A model generated the notes under the pieces. That model worked only from the letters and a program-made list of their open reading frames with translations. It searched no databases and had not been told where the DNA came from. This document shows, piece by piece, positions 25,916 through 33,830 of a stretch of DNA of 38,835 nucleotides (within the stretch, counting starts at the first letter, position 1; each line of letters begins with the position of its first letter). Made by a program: the position numbers and the translations under genes. Source of the stretch: Lentisphaeria bacterium (GTDB lineage: Bacteria > Verrucomicrobiota > Lentisphaeria > Victivallales > UBA1829); NCBI GenBank assembly GCA_017963105.1, contig JAGCTY010000134.1:1-38835 (forward strand). The letters run 5' to 3'.

Positions 25916-25988
25916 TTTTGTCAGTCTAATCCATTAACGCTTTCCGGGGCTGCTTTATTGCATCGTGCCGGGAAACGCGCATAGGAAA

Positions 25989-26495
25989 TCACTTGCCGCA
26001 GCACTTCTTGTATTTCTTGCCGGAACCGCAGGGGCACGGATCGTTCGGACCGACCTTCGGCGTGGTGCGGACGTACGGCTTCGGGCCGACGATCGCGCCG
26101 TCGTAGAAGAACCATTCGCCGCCGCTGCGGCGGAACTCGGAGATCTCGTGGTGCTCCATCTGCATGTTGCGGTTCTTGTAGCGCGCGACGAACTCGACGA
26201 TGCCGTCGGAATCCTTCTCGCCGCCGCGTTCGGTGCGGAGGATGGTGATGCCTTCCCACTCGGACTGCTCGGCCCAGTTCTTGACTTCCTGGCGGTCGCA
26301 GGTGGCGCGCTGTTCGGGGTGGGTGGAGTCGAGGATGAAGTCGACGTGGCAGGTGGCGTAGGCGGAGTAGCGCGCACGCATGAGTTCTTCGGGGGTTTTC
26401 GCCTTGCGGGCGCCGAGGATGACGGGTTCGCAGCAGTCGGCAAAATGTTCGCCGGAACCGCAGGGGCAGAGATCGGGGTTGGTGTTGATGCTCAT
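25989..26495 (-). CDS. YchJ-family protein with two SEC-C zinc motifs
   Basis: A 168-residue UPF0225/YchJ-type protein. A SEC-C motif stands at each end: [14 protein letters not shown] near the N-terminus and [14 protein letters not shown] at the C-terminus, each binding zinc through Cys residues. Between them lies the NTF2-like YchJ core ([52 protein letters not shown]). The biochemical role is unknown; SEC-C pieces often bind SecB or ribosome-related partners. It is the last gene of the hisD operon, 15 bp after the thioesterase. The ribosome site is weak (AAGG, 12 bp). The nearly full match to family length supports the ATG at 26495. Confidence 0.92.
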   Translation of the reverse strand: MSINTNPDLCPCGSGEHFADCCEPVILGARKAKTPEELMRARYSAYATCHVDFILDSTHPEQRATCDRQEVKNWAEQSEWEGITILRTERGGEKDSDGIVEFVARYKNRNMQMEHHEISEFRRSGGEWFFYDGAIVGPKPYVRTTPKVGPNDPCPCGSGKKYKKCCGK

Positions 26496-26510
26496 GTAAG
26501 AAAAAACCTT

Positions 26511-26924
26511 TTATGATTCAGGTGTTGAAGGTGCGGAGTTAATCGTGTCGAGGAAGACCTGCGGGGGTTTCTGCGGGCGGCCGTCGCGGTTCATGAAGGC
26601 GTGGACGGTCCAGCCTTCGGCGAGCAGCTCGTCGCCGCGCTTCACGGTGCAGGCGATCTTCACGCGGACGCCTTTCATCTCGGCGAGGGTGGCGGTGATG
26701 GTGAGGATGTCCTCGAACTTGGCGGGCTTTTTGTAATGGCAGACCGCTTCGAGGACCGGGAGGGCGCATCCGAGCTCTTCGAGCTTGCTGTAGGGCAGCC
26801 CGATGCTGCGCATGAGCTCCTCGCGGGCCATTTCAAAGTAAATGAGATAGTTCGCGTAGTAGACGAACGTCATCTGGTCGGTGTCGGCGTACGGCACGCG
26901 GTAGTCGATGGATGCCGCGATCAT
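26511..26924 (-). CDS. Acyl-CoA thioesterase, YbgC/FadM type
   Basis: A 137-residue hot-dog thioesterase. The YADTDQMTFVYYANYLIYFEMAREEL block is the YbgC signature with the active-site Asp. VCHYKKPAKFEDILTI follows. The start at 26924 overlaps the cmk stop as ATGA and has GGAGG 7 bp upstream; starting at 26948 would give a longer overlap without a better site. YbgC proteins hydrolyse short acyl-CoAs and are often near tol-pal genes, but here the gene lies between cmk and ychJ. It is only distantly like the thioesterase at 19722-20168. Confidence 0.9.
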   Translation of the reverse strand: MIAASIDYRVPYADTDQMTFVYYANYLIYFEMAREELMRSIGLPYSKLEELGCALPVLEAVCHYKKPAKFEDILTITATLAEMKGVRVKIACTVKRGDELLAEGWTVHAFMNRDGRPQKPPQVFLDTINSAPSTPES

Positions 26925-27601
26925 GCGTCGCCTCCGTCCCGGATGCACAGGACCATGGCGTCCAGCACATCCTCGGCGGTCATCCCGCTGCTGTCGATGA
27001 AAACGGCGTCGTCGGCCTGCCTGAGCGGGGCGACGGACCGGTTCATGTCCTGAAGATCGCGTTCGGCGATCTCGGCGGCCACGGAGTCGACCGTGGCGTT
27101 GTCGGGCGTCTCGCCGCCCTGCGCCAGGCGACGGAGCGCCCGGACGCGCGGGGAAGCGGTCAGGAAGAATTTGTACTTGGCGTCGGGGAAGACCGCGGTG
27201 CCGATGTCGCGCCCCTCCATCACGACGAGCTGGTTCTTCGCGGCGTCGCGCTGGATCTGGAGCGTGAAGTCGCGGACGAACGGGATGGCGGCGACATTCG
27301 ACGCCCCCTGCGCGATCTCCGGCGCGCGGAGCGCCTGTCCGGGGAACACGCCGTCGATCTCGATGTCCGGGTTGCCGCCGTCCGCGGGGACCGCGTACCG
27401 GATGACCGTGTCCGCCAGCATGGCGCGGAGCGCGGCTTCGTCGCGCGTGGAAATGCCGTTCTGTACGGCTTTCCAGGCGATGGCGCGGTAAAGGGAGCCG
27501 GTATTGATGTACGGGATGCCGAGGCGTGCGGCGAGATTCCGGGCGGCGGTGCTTTTACCGGACGCGGCGGGTCCGTCGATTGCGATCACTGTGCTGGCCA
27601 T
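26921..27601 (-). CDS. cmk: Cytidylate kinase
   Basis: A 226-residue NMP kinase that phosphorylates CMP and dCMP. The P-loop is GPAASGKST at residues 10-18. NTGSLYRAIAWKAV is the CMP-binding start, and GRDIGTAVFPDAKYKFFLTA and RDLQDMNRSVAPLRQADDA are standard for bacterial CMK. The length is normal. AGGAG stands 9 bp before the ATG. It lies in the his-led operon, and its stop is ATGA-coupled to the thioesterase. Confidence 0.95.
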   Translation of the reverse strand: MASTVIAIDGPAASGKSTAARNLAARLGIPYINTGSLYRAIAWKAVQNGISTRDEAALRAMLADTVIRYAVPADGGNPDIEIDGVFPGQALRAPEIAQGASNVAAIPFVRDFTLQIQRDAAKNQLVVMEGRDIGTAVFPDAKYKFFLTASPRVRALRRLAQGGETPDNATVDSVAAEIAERDLQDMNRSVAPLRQADDAVFIDSSGMTAEDVLDAMVLCIRDGGDA

Positions 27602-27628
27602 GGGTGGGGCTCCTGATTCTGAAAAGGG

Positions 27629-28411
27629 TTATTTGAGTTTGCGTGTGTAGAACGATACCTGCACGGATCCGGCGGAGTCGCGCACGATGCCGAGCAGCAG
27701 CAGTGCGTCCGGATCCTTCTTCATGAAAACGTCGCCCGCGCCTTCGAAGAGGTCGGCGTGCTCCATGCTGGCGGGACCCCAGCCCGCGCTGCGGATCTTC
27801 GCGGTCAGGTCGTCCATCACGGGCGCGATCTCGGAACCCGCGATCTCGTACGTGCCGAAATGCGAGCCGCGGTTCGGGAAACTCATGAGGGTGAAATTTG
27901 CGGCTCCGGCGGCGACCGGGAAATCCGCGGGCCACAGCTCTTTGGGGCATTCCCGGGGCATGTCCTTCGGCAGGACCGTGGTGAACTGGAGAAGCGGATT
28001 CAGGCCGCGCAGATGCAGCAGGAAGATGCGCTGGGAGCTGCCGTCGTCCAGCGGGCGCTTCATGAGCAGCGAGGATTCGTTGCCCGCGACCTGCGCCGAG
28101 GGGAAGAGCTTCAGTACGGACGCCCGGACAAGCGAAAGAGGCTGGTCGGACATGGAAATCTTCATGGTCATGTTCCGCCCGTTCACCGCGACTTTCTCGG
28201 ACCAGAACTGCGTGGCGTCGAGCAGCGTCGCCAGCGTGTCCTCCGCCGATTCCGCGGTCAGGTCATCCGAAATGCCGCCCTTCCCCGCCGATCCGCCGCC
28301 GAACGGCCAGATGGAGAAGACGTCCGCGCGCAGTCCGCACGGCGAGGCCAGCAGGGACGCGGCAAGCGCGAGCAGACAGAACGTTTTTTTCAGGGCGGCG
28401 GGACGGCTCAT
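27629..28411 (-). CDS. Exported protein of unknown function
   Basis: A 260-residue protein that I cannot assign. The start at 28411 overlaps the hisC stop as ATGA. Residues 1-28 form a signal peptide (KKTFCLLALAASLLASPCG, cleaved near LRA). The body begins with a Gly-rich run (FGGGSAGKGG). It then has an amphipathic region (TAESAEDTLATLLDATQFW) and beta-rich segments (SSLLMKRPLDDGSSQRIFLL, SFPNRGSHFGTYEIAGSE). The end is predicted to be beta (VRDSAGSVQVSFYTRKLK). No Cys pair or lipobox is seen in the mature part. It lies between hisC and cmk, so it may simply be co-transcribed with them. It could be an envelope protein peculiar to this lineage. Confidence 0.75.
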   Translation of the reverse strand: MSRPAALKKTFCLLALAASLLASPCGLRADVFSIWPFGGGSAGKGGISDDLTAESAEDTLATLLDATQFWSEKVAVNGRNMTMKISMSDQPLSLVRASVLKLFPSAQVAGNESSLLMKRPLDDGSSQRIFLLHLRGLNPLLQFTTVLPKDMPRECPKELWPADFPVAAGAANFTLMSFPNRGSHFGTYEIAGSEIAPVMDDLTAKIRSAGWGPASMEHADLFEGAGDVFMKKDPDALLLLGIVRDSAGSVQVSFYTRKLK

Positions 28412-29484
28412 GGCTTGGCTCCGTAGACTTTGGACAGCACGGCCCAGACCTTCACGATCTGGACGGACGTGCCGACGGAAATCCGCACGTAGCGCTTCGT
28501 GCGAGGATACGGGAAATACCGAACGAGGATGTTGCGGGCGCGGAGCTCGCGGAAGCACCGTTCGCCGTCACGGTCGGGCGGCGAGGCGAAGAGGAAGTTC
28601 GTTTCGGACGGAACGACCTCGAACCCGAGATCAAGCAGTCCGGTGAGGAGCATTTCGCGCGCCAGCCGGATCTTTTCGACGCATTCCTCGAAGTATTTCT
28701 TGTCCTGGAGCGCAGCGATGGCGAGCATCTGCGTGAGGTAGGAGACGTTGTACGAATCCTTCATCTTCATCATGCCGGCGATCGTGCGCGGATGCGCCAG
28801 GGCGAACCCGAAGCGGAGCCCGGCGAGCGAACGCGATTTCGAGAACGTGCGGGAAATGATCACGTTCGGGTAGCGCATCACGAAATCCGCGCAGTTGTCG
28901 GACGCGAAATCGGCGTAGGCCTCGTCGATCAGGACCATGCCCTTGTAGTTCTCGCAGATGTACTCCATCATGGCGCGCGGGAAACTGTTGCCGGTCGGAG
29001 CGTTCGGGCGCGCGATCAGGAAGAGGTTGGTGCCCTTGAGCTGTTCCAGGATGTCGTCCGGCAGCCCGAAGTCGTCCGTGAGGTCGATGTATCGCACGGG
29101 AGCGCCGTGGAGCGCCGCCAGCGTGGGGTACAGCGTGTAGGAGGGACGCAGGCAGGCGATCGGCAGGTCGGCGGAGGAGAAGCACCGCACCGTGATGCTC
29201 AACGTGTCGTCCGAGCCGTTGCACGCGATCACGTGGTCGCGGGTCAGCCCGAACATCTTCGCGATTTCGTCGCGGACGGGATCGGAGGTCGGGTTCGGGT
29301 ACAGGCGCAGGCGTTCCGGGTCGATCGAGGAGAGCGTCTGGAAGACGCCGGGACACGGCGGGAACGGGTTTTCATTGGTATTGAGCTTGATGAGCTCGGG
29401 GATATTGAGCTGTTCGCCGGGGGCGTAGCCCTCCATCCGGTCGATGTCCTTGCGGAAATAGGATGTGTATCGGTCAAACGTCAT
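28408..29484 (-). CDS. hisC: Histidinol-phosphate aminotransferase
   Basis: A 358-residue class I/II PLP transaminase acting on imidazole acetol-phosphate. KLNTNENPFPPCP is the N-terminal HisC motif. YPNPTSDPVRDEIA, ACNGSDDTLS, ARPNAPTGNSFP, VLIDEAYADF and SRTFSKSRSLAGLRFGFA follow, the last with the PLP-binding Lys. The C-terminal Arg region (LVRYFPYPRTKRYVRISVG) binds substrate carboxylate. It follows hisD by 18 bp. AAGG lies 11 bp before the ATG. Its stop is ATGA-coupled to the exported protein. Paralogs acting on tyrosine or phenylalanine exist, but hisD next to it makes the histidine role firm. Confidence 0.95.
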   Translation of the reverse strand: MTFDRYTSYFRKDIDRMEGYAPGEQLNIPELIKLNTNENPFPPCPGVFQTLSSIDPERLRLYPNPTSDPVRDEIAKMFGLTRDHVIACNGSDDTLSITVRCFSSADLPIACLRPSYTLYPTLAALHGAPVRYIDLTDDFGLPDDILEQLKGTNLFLIARPNAPTGNSFPRAMMEYICENYKGMVLIDEAYADFASDNCADFVMRYPNVIISRTFSKSRSLAGLRFGFALAHPRTIAGMMKMKDSYNVSYLTQMLAIAALQDKKYFEECVEKIRLAREMLLTGLLDLGFEVVPSETNFLFASPPDRDGERCFRELRARNILVRYFPYPRTKRYVRISVGTSVQIVKVWAVLSKVYGAKP

Positions 29485-29502
29485 GGTCGGAAGCCTTTCG
29501 CG

Positions 29503-30801
29503 TTATTTCCGGCTTTTTCTGCGGATGGATGCACTGCGCCCGTGGGCGTCGAGCCCTTCGAGTTCGGCGAAGTGTTCGATCGCGTCCACCTCGCGCATCA
29601 GCGCCTTTTCCGTGAACGACAGGATGCTGCTGCGGCAGAAGAAATCGCCCGCGGTGATGCCGTGAAAGAACCGGGCGGTCCCGGCGGTCGGCAGCACGTG
29701 GCTCGGTCCCGCGGTGAAATCGCCCGCGGGTTCCGGGGTCCACGGACCGAGGAAGATCGCGCCCGCCGCATGGATGCGCTTCGCGAATTTCGCGGGCTCG
29801 GCGCAGTGGAGTTCGAGGTGTTCCGGCGCGAACTTCCCGGCGATCTCCGCCGCCTCGTCCATGGAGGCGCAGCGGATCAGGAAGATGCCGTTTTCCAGCA
29901 CCTTCTGAAGAGGCCCCTGCCGGGTGAGCGTTTTGGACTGCTTCAGGATCTGCGCTTTCACGGCGGCGAGCACCTTTTTGGAATGCGTGACCAGCACGGC
30001 CTGCTCCAGACCGGAGCCGTGTTCCGCCTGCGACAGGATGTCGGCGGCGGTCCAGGCCGGGTCCACGCTGCCGTCGGCGACCACCATGACCTCGGACGGT
30101 CCGGCGACCATATCGATGGCGACGCGCCCGTAGACGTAGCGTTTGGCGGCGGCGACGTAGGCGTTGCCGGGACCGACGATCTTCTCCACGGCGGGCACCG
30201 TCTCCGTGCCGTATGCGAGCGCGGCGATCGCCGTTGCGCCGCCCATCTTGTAGACGGCCGTGGCGCCCGCGGCGACCAGCGCGTACAGCGTGGCCGGGTT
30301 GATGCTGCCGTCCTTGCGCGGAGGCGTGGCGGCGATGATCTCGCGGACTCCGGCGGCCTTCGCGATGGCGACCGTGTGGAGCGCACTGGAGACCAGGGGA
30401 GCCGTGCCGCCCGGTACGTAGCAGCCCACGCGATCCATCGGCTTGAACTGTTCGCCGAGCGTGACGCCGAGACGCAGATGCGAGGTCCAGGAACGCGGGA
30501 TCTGCATTTTCGCGAATGCTGTGATATTGCCGAGCGCGAGCTTGATCGCGTCTTTTGTCTTCTGGGAGACGGCCTTCTTCGCGGCGGAGATCTCCCCGGC
30601 GGAGACCTTCAGTTCGGGCGAGGTAAGCACGACCCGGTCGAACTTCGCGATCTGAGAGCATACAGCCGCGTCGCCGTGCTCCCGGACCTCGTCCACGATC
30701 GCCTGTGCCCGCGCCTCGATTTCGGGGGGACACGCCGGCCGGGTATAAAGCGATTGAAGCGTCTGCTCGTAATCGGCATCGGTGCAGTCAATGATTTTCA
30801 T
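29503..30801 (-). CDS. hisD: Histidinol dehydrogenase
   Basis: A 432-residue NAD-dependent zinc enzyme that oxidises histidinol to histidine in two steps. Conserved blocks: PMDRVGCYVPGG, KMGGATAIAALAYG, KIVGPGNAYVAAAKR, IDMVAGPSEVMVVAD, SQAEHGSGLEQAVLVT with zinc-site His, FAPEHLELHC and GPSHVLPTAGTARF. The start at 30801 (AAGGA 9 bp upstream) gives the normal length; an open frame upstream is only leader. It is the first gene of the operon hisD-hisC-exported-cmk-thioesterase-ychJ. The rest of the his pathway is not in the window. Confidence 0.96.
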   Translation of the reverse strand: MKIIDCTDADYEQTLQSLYTRPACPPEIEARAQAIVDEVREHGDAAVCSQIAKFDRVVLTSPELKVSAGEISAAKKAVSQKTKDAIKLALGNITAFAKMQIPRSWTSHLRLGVTLGEQFKPMDRVGCYVPGGTAPLVSSALHTVAIAKAAGVREIIAATPPRKDGSINPATLYALVAAGATAVYKMGGATAIAALAYGTETVPAVEKIVGPGNAYVAAAKRYVYGRVAIDMVAGPSEVMVVADGSVDPAWTAADILSQAEHGSGLEQAVLVTHSKKVLAAVKAQILKQSKTLTRQGPLQKVLENGIFLIRCASMDEAAEIAGKFAPEHLELHCAEPAKFAKRIHAAGAIFLGPWTPEPAGDFTAGPSHVLPTAGTARFFHGITAGDFFCRSSILSFTEKALMREVDAIEHFAELEGLDAHGRSASIRRKSRK

Positions 30802-30846
30802 GGAAAAGGTCCTTTCTGTGTCGGGAGCGCAAACATTAATCCATAT

Positions 30847-30874
30847 AAGATAGCTCAAAAAACGCTTTTTTCCA
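30847..30874 (-). promoter_or_regulatory. Weak candidate promoter of the hisD operon
   Basis: Minus strand: TGGAAA (30874-30869), 16-bp spacer, TATCTT (30852-30847), about 45 bp before the ATG. A-rich and T-rich tracts lie upstream. The match to consensus is modest. Confidence 0.35.
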
Positions 30875-30965
30875 GTCGAATCGCCCAAAAAGTCGTTTTT
30901 TTCCGCGCCGCCGGACCGATCCCCGGACAGGAAGGCTTTTTTTCGAAAAAATAGCGCAGGAGAGC

Positions 30966-30993
30966 TTGCATTTTCGGAAAACCCGTCTAAATT
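30966..30993 (+). promoter_or_regulatory. Promoter of the candidate small RNA
   Basis: TTGCAT (30966-30971), 16-bp spacer, TAAATT (30988-30993). The -35 hexamer is the same as for the Sel1 gene. Transcription would begin near 31000. Confidence 0.6.
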
Positions 30994-30998
30994 AATCA

Positions 30999-31156
30999 CC
31001 AGGAAGCAGCGGTTCATTCCTCTGAACAAAGAATATATCGGGGCCGCAAGGCCTTATTGCACCTACTATTAAGTTGGAGCGGTATATGAAACCCTGCTTC
31101 TGTTTGGACGATCCGGCGGATTGCGGCTGTTCCCGAATCCGCCTTTTTTATTTTTT
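30999..31156 (+). ncRNA. Candidate structured small RNA (about 150 nt), 6S-like topology
   Basis: The transcript would run from just after the promoter to a T tract at 31144-31156. GAAGCAG (31003-31009) plus GGTTCAT (31011-31017) pair with ATG-A-AACC and CTGCTTC (31086-31100): 14 bp with two one-base bulges. Inside is a large asymmetric loop, and a tip hairpin GGGGCC-GCAA-GGCCTT with a GNRA tetraloop (31040-31055). A long stem, an open middle and a tip stem resemble 6S RNA, but no family sequence is recognised. The next gene has its own promoter at 31163, so this is probably an independent unit. No convincing protein is encoded here. Confidence 0.45.
31115..31156 (+). terminator. Strong terminator at the end of the candidate small RNA
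   Basis: GGCGGATT pairs with AATCCGCC (8 bp, 13-nt loop), followed by TTTTTTATTTTTT. No plus-strand protein gene ends upstream, which is why an RNA gene is proposed. Confidence 0.9.
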
Positions 31157-31162
31157 CACAGC

Positions 31163-31190
31163 TTGATTTTTCTTTTTCCGGTATTATGTT
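31163..31190 (+). promoter_or_regulatory. Promoter of the stator-like two-gene unit
   Basis: TTGATT (31163-31168), 16-bp spacer, TATGTT (31185-31190), about 80 bp before the GTG start at 31269. Confidence 0.55.
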
Positions 31191-31268
31191 ATTAGCTGTA
31201 TTAAATTTCACGAAACACACCCGGATCATTTGCAGTTCCATCAATCGTTCGCAAACAGGAGGAAAACC

Positions 31269-31892
31269 GTGAGTAACTCATCCAGGAAATCCGGAATTTC
31301 CGGCTTCATCTACTATTTCATGCTCATCGTCGTCTCGGTCATTCTCGTTCTTTCCCTTTCCTACCTCTACAGGACAAACGACTTTTTCCGTTCGCTGTTC
31401 GACGGCAGCACGTCCGCGCCGGCGCAGCTTTCCGGGGAAGAGGACATCCGCGAGGCGGCAAAAGCCGTCGAGAACATGAACAGGACCGCCGCGCTCCTTT
31501 CGTTCATCATCCTCGTTTTCATCCTGATCCTTCAGCTGCTCGCGTTCATGATCGCGGCAAGAGTCTTCGCCTGTCTGAGGCGCAGCACCGAGGCCGTCTC
31601 GATCCGACTGAAAAAGCTTGAAAACGCCGACCTCTTCCTCGATCTGCCGCTGTATTTCGGTCTGCTCGGCACCGTCGCCAGCTTCATCGTGATGTCGTTC
31701 AATCCGAATATCAGCCGCCTCATCGCCTACTCCTCCACGCTCGTCGGAATCATCTTCAGCGTGATCCTGCGCCTGATCTTCCAGTATCCCCTCAAGCAGG
31801 CCCTCATCGGCGCTTCCGGGGAACCGGCCGAACCCAAACGGGAACCCGGACAGGAACCTGAACAAGAACCCGAAAAGGAAACTGAAAAGTGA
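31269..31892 (+). CDS. MotA/TolQ/ExbB-like four-helix membrane protein
   Basis: A 207-residue protein starting with GTG at 31269, 6 bp after AGGAGG; a TTG start at 31230 lacks a site. Predicted helices: about 12-33, 73-98, 126-144 and 148-171. The third and fourth (LPLYFGLLGTVASFIVMSF, ISRLIAYSSTLVGIIFSVI) have the GLLGTV motif and spacing of the proton-channel core of MotA, TolQ and ExbB. The tail is Pro/Glu-rich (EPGQEPEQEPEKETEK). Homologues use proton flow to move a partner that carries a membrane Asp. The next gene overlaps by four bases (GTGA) and supplies such an Asp, so the two should form a complex. No flagellar, Tol or TonB genes are near. The assignment rests on motif and context, not a database match. 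Confidence 0.65.
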   Translation: MSNSSRKSGISGFIYYFMLIVVSVILVLSLSYLYRTNDFFRSLFDGSTSAPAQLSGEEDIREAAKAVENMNRTAALLSFIILVFILILQLLAFMIAARVFACLRRSTEAVSIRLKKLENADLFLDLPLYFGLLGTVASFIVMSFNPNISRLIAYSSTLVGIIFSVILRLIFQYPLKQALIGASGEPAEPKREPGQEPEQEPEKETEK

Positions 31893-33682
31893 ACCGGTCC
31901 ATTCTCATTGTCACATGCGACTTCCTGGTCCTGGCGGCAATGTCCCTTTCGATCGGGATGAACGACGTCGGGGACTCCGCGGGAGCCGCGAAAGGCTCGA
32001 CCCCCGCGACCCGTCTGGTCGAAATGATCGACGAGGAGCTGGCGCGCCACGAGGAGGTAAAGCAACAGAAGGACGAACTGGCGAAACGCCTTGAGGAATT
32101 CCGGGCGCTCGCGCTCAGGGACGAGAAACAGCTTTCATCCAAGGACGAGGAAATCGCACAGGCCCAGGCCAGGCTCGCCGAAACACTTGCCGCCCTCTCG
32201 GAATCCAAGGATGAGCTCGCATCCGAAAAGACGAAATCCGAACAGGAACTCGCGAAAAGCGCCGCCGAGCTCGCGAAGACAAAAAAAGACCTCGACGAAC
32301 GCGAAGCCGCGCTGAAACGCTCCGCGGCCGTCATAGAACAGAAGGAAAACGAGCTGAAAATCTCCGCGCAGGAGCTTCTGGAACGCGACAAGGTCATCCG
32401 CGACAGCGAGAATCTCCTCGAAAAGAGCGAACGGTCCCTCGCGCGCGTCCTCCAAGAGAAGACCGCCGCGGACGAAAAGCTCCGGCAGAGCGAAAAGGAT
32501 CTCTCCCGGACCTCCGGACAGCTCGAACTGACGAAGGCCGAGCTCGAAGCAATCCGCGAACAGGCCAAACTCGATCGCGCGCGCGCCGAGGAGGCCATCG
32601 CGAAATACCACGCATCCGAAGTCGAGCTCGCGGAAACAAAAACCAAGCTCACGTCCACGCAGACCCAGCTGAACGGCATGGTCCGCGTGCTCGCGGACGT
32701 CAATTCCGATCTCGTCAAGACCAAGTCCGACCTGACCGAGTCCGAAAAATCGCTCGCCGTCTCGCAGGAGACGATCGCCCAGACCGAAAAGCTCATGGGC
32801 GAGAAGGACAGGACGATCGCCCAGACCGAAATGATCCTGGGCCAGAAGGACAAGGTGATTGAGGACAAGGACCGCGACCTGACCGAGACCAAGAAGGAAG
32901 CCGACGAACTGAAGAAAAAACTCAACAACGACGTCCTCACCAGCTACAACGCCTCCGCGCTCGAACTTTCCTTCCACCTCGTCAACGACCGCCTCTTCAA
33001 CAACATCGTCATCGACAAATCCTTCTTCCTCCCGGCCGTCTCCCTCGGCGGAAAAACGTGGATCGTCTCCGCGTTCCGCGACACCACCGGACTCACCCTC
33101 CACTCCGGGTACACCAAGGTCACCGAACTCCAGTATAAGGTGCGCCGTCCGCAGAGCAAGGATAAATGGACCGAGATCGCCGGACCCGCCCTCTGCCTCG
33201 GAGAAGACGCCCGCGTGTGCCTCTTCCCCGTCGACGCGGGCAAAGCCGGGGAACCCCTCCGGACGATCACTTTCGATGCGCTCCGCGAACGCGGCCTCGA
33301 CAACCTGACGCTCTTCAAATCCGCGACCTTCTCGAAGGATTCCGCCGACGTCACGGGCCGCTGCTCCGTGAGCATGGAGCAAGGCGACAACTACCTGTAT
33401 ATCCGCAATCCGAACCGCTCCTCCAGCGAGATCAGGGCCGAAGTCGGCGACATCGTCCTCTCGAAGGAAGGCCTCTTCGTCGGCGTCGTCGTGAAGGTCT
33501 CCTCGTACGACCTCGGACAGACCTCCACGGCACAGTGCTTCGTCTTCACCGGCGAACCCGAACTCGCGAAGGCATACAGAATCCGCCTCACCAAGGAACC
33601 TTCCCAGACGCTCTTCTACGATTTCGTGGACAAGCACGAATCCCTGCGGAAAGTCACGGAACAGATCGACAAACAGAGATAA
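31889..33682 (+). CDS. MotB/ExbD-like membrane protein with long coiled coil and C-terminal beta domain
   Basis: A 597-residue protein with GTG start overlapping the upstream stop (GTGA); AAGGA lies 10 bp before. One N-terminal helix (residues 4-23, ILIVTCDFLVLAAMSLSIG) carries Asp11, as MotB and ExbD do. Residues about 41-345 are a continuous coiled coil rich in E, K, A and L (QKDELAKRLEEF, ELTKAELEAIREQAKL, repeated IAQTEKLM.EKDRTIAQTE). Residues about 346-597 form a beta-rich domain (FFLPAVSLGGKTWIVSAF, EVGDIVLSKEGLFVGVVVKV) that vaguely recalls a trypsin-like fold but has no catalytic triad. The coil would project into the periplasm. Function is unknown; a proton-driven mechanical role with the MotA-like partner is inferred. 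Confidence 0.7.
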   Translation: MNRSILIVTCDFLVLAAMSLSIGMNDVGDSAGAAKGSTPATRLVEMIDEELARHEEVKQQKDELAKRLEEFRALALRDEKQLSSKDEEIAQAQARLAETLAALSESKDELASEKTKSEQELAKSAAELAKTKKDLDEREAALKRSAAVIEQKENELKISAQELLERDKVIRDSENLLEKSERSLARVLQEKTAADEKLRQSEKDLSRTSGQLELTKAELEAIREQAKLDRARAEEAIAKYHASEVELAETKTKLTSTQTQLNGMVRVLADVNSDLVKTKSDLTESEKSLAVSQETIAQTEKLMGEKDRTIAQTEMILGQKDKVIEDKDRDLTETKKEADELKKKLNNDVLTSYNASALELSFHLVNDRLFNNIVIDKSFFLPAVSLGGKTWIVSAFRDTTGLTLHSGYTKVTELQYKVRRPQSKDKWTEIAGPALCLGEDARVCLFPVDAGKAGEPLRTITFDALRERGLDNLTLFKSATFSKDSADVTGRCSVSMEQGDNYLYIRNPNRSSSEIRAEVGDIVLSKEGLFVGVVVKVSSYDLGQTSTAQCFVFTGEPELAKAYRIRLTKEPSQTLFYDFVDKHESLRKVTEQIDKQR

Positions 33683-33718
33683 CCGCACAGAACACAAATC
33701 CAGCCCCGAAAACACACT

Positions 33719-33758
33719 GGCGGCGCACACCGGACATCCCCCTCTCCGACGCGCCGCC
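33719..33758 (+). terminator. Probable terminator after the coiled-coil gene
   Basis: GGCGGCGC pairs exactly with GCGCCGCC (8 bp, 24-nt loop), followed by GATTCTTATT, a weak T tract. Confidence 0.45.
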
Positions 33759-33830
33759 GATTCTTATTCCGATTCCGGGGAACAACCCCCAACCCGCCGG
33801 ACCTTCCGGCTTTCTCAGGATCACGTAATC

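Noticed and set aside
30998..31010. Possible SRP RNA because of the AGGAAGCAGC string
   Set aside because: The SRP helix-8 partner strand and GGAA tetraloop are absent. The string instead pairs with 31094-31102 as an ordinary stem.
31014..31244. Minus-strand frame of 76 codons overlapping the candidate small RNA
   Set aside because: Low-complexity composition, no ribosome site, and it lies across a terminator hairpin and the 14-bp RNA stem.
31269..33682. Zorya defence system (ZorAB)
   Set aside because: ZorA has a long cytoplasmic tail and ZorB an OmpA-type domain, and no ZorC, ZorD or ZorE is next to these genes. Only the stator-like layout is shared.
33400..33682. Active trypsin-like protease at the end of the coiled-coil protein
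   Set aside because: Only a loose strand pattern is present; no GNSGGP or TxxHV motif can be found.
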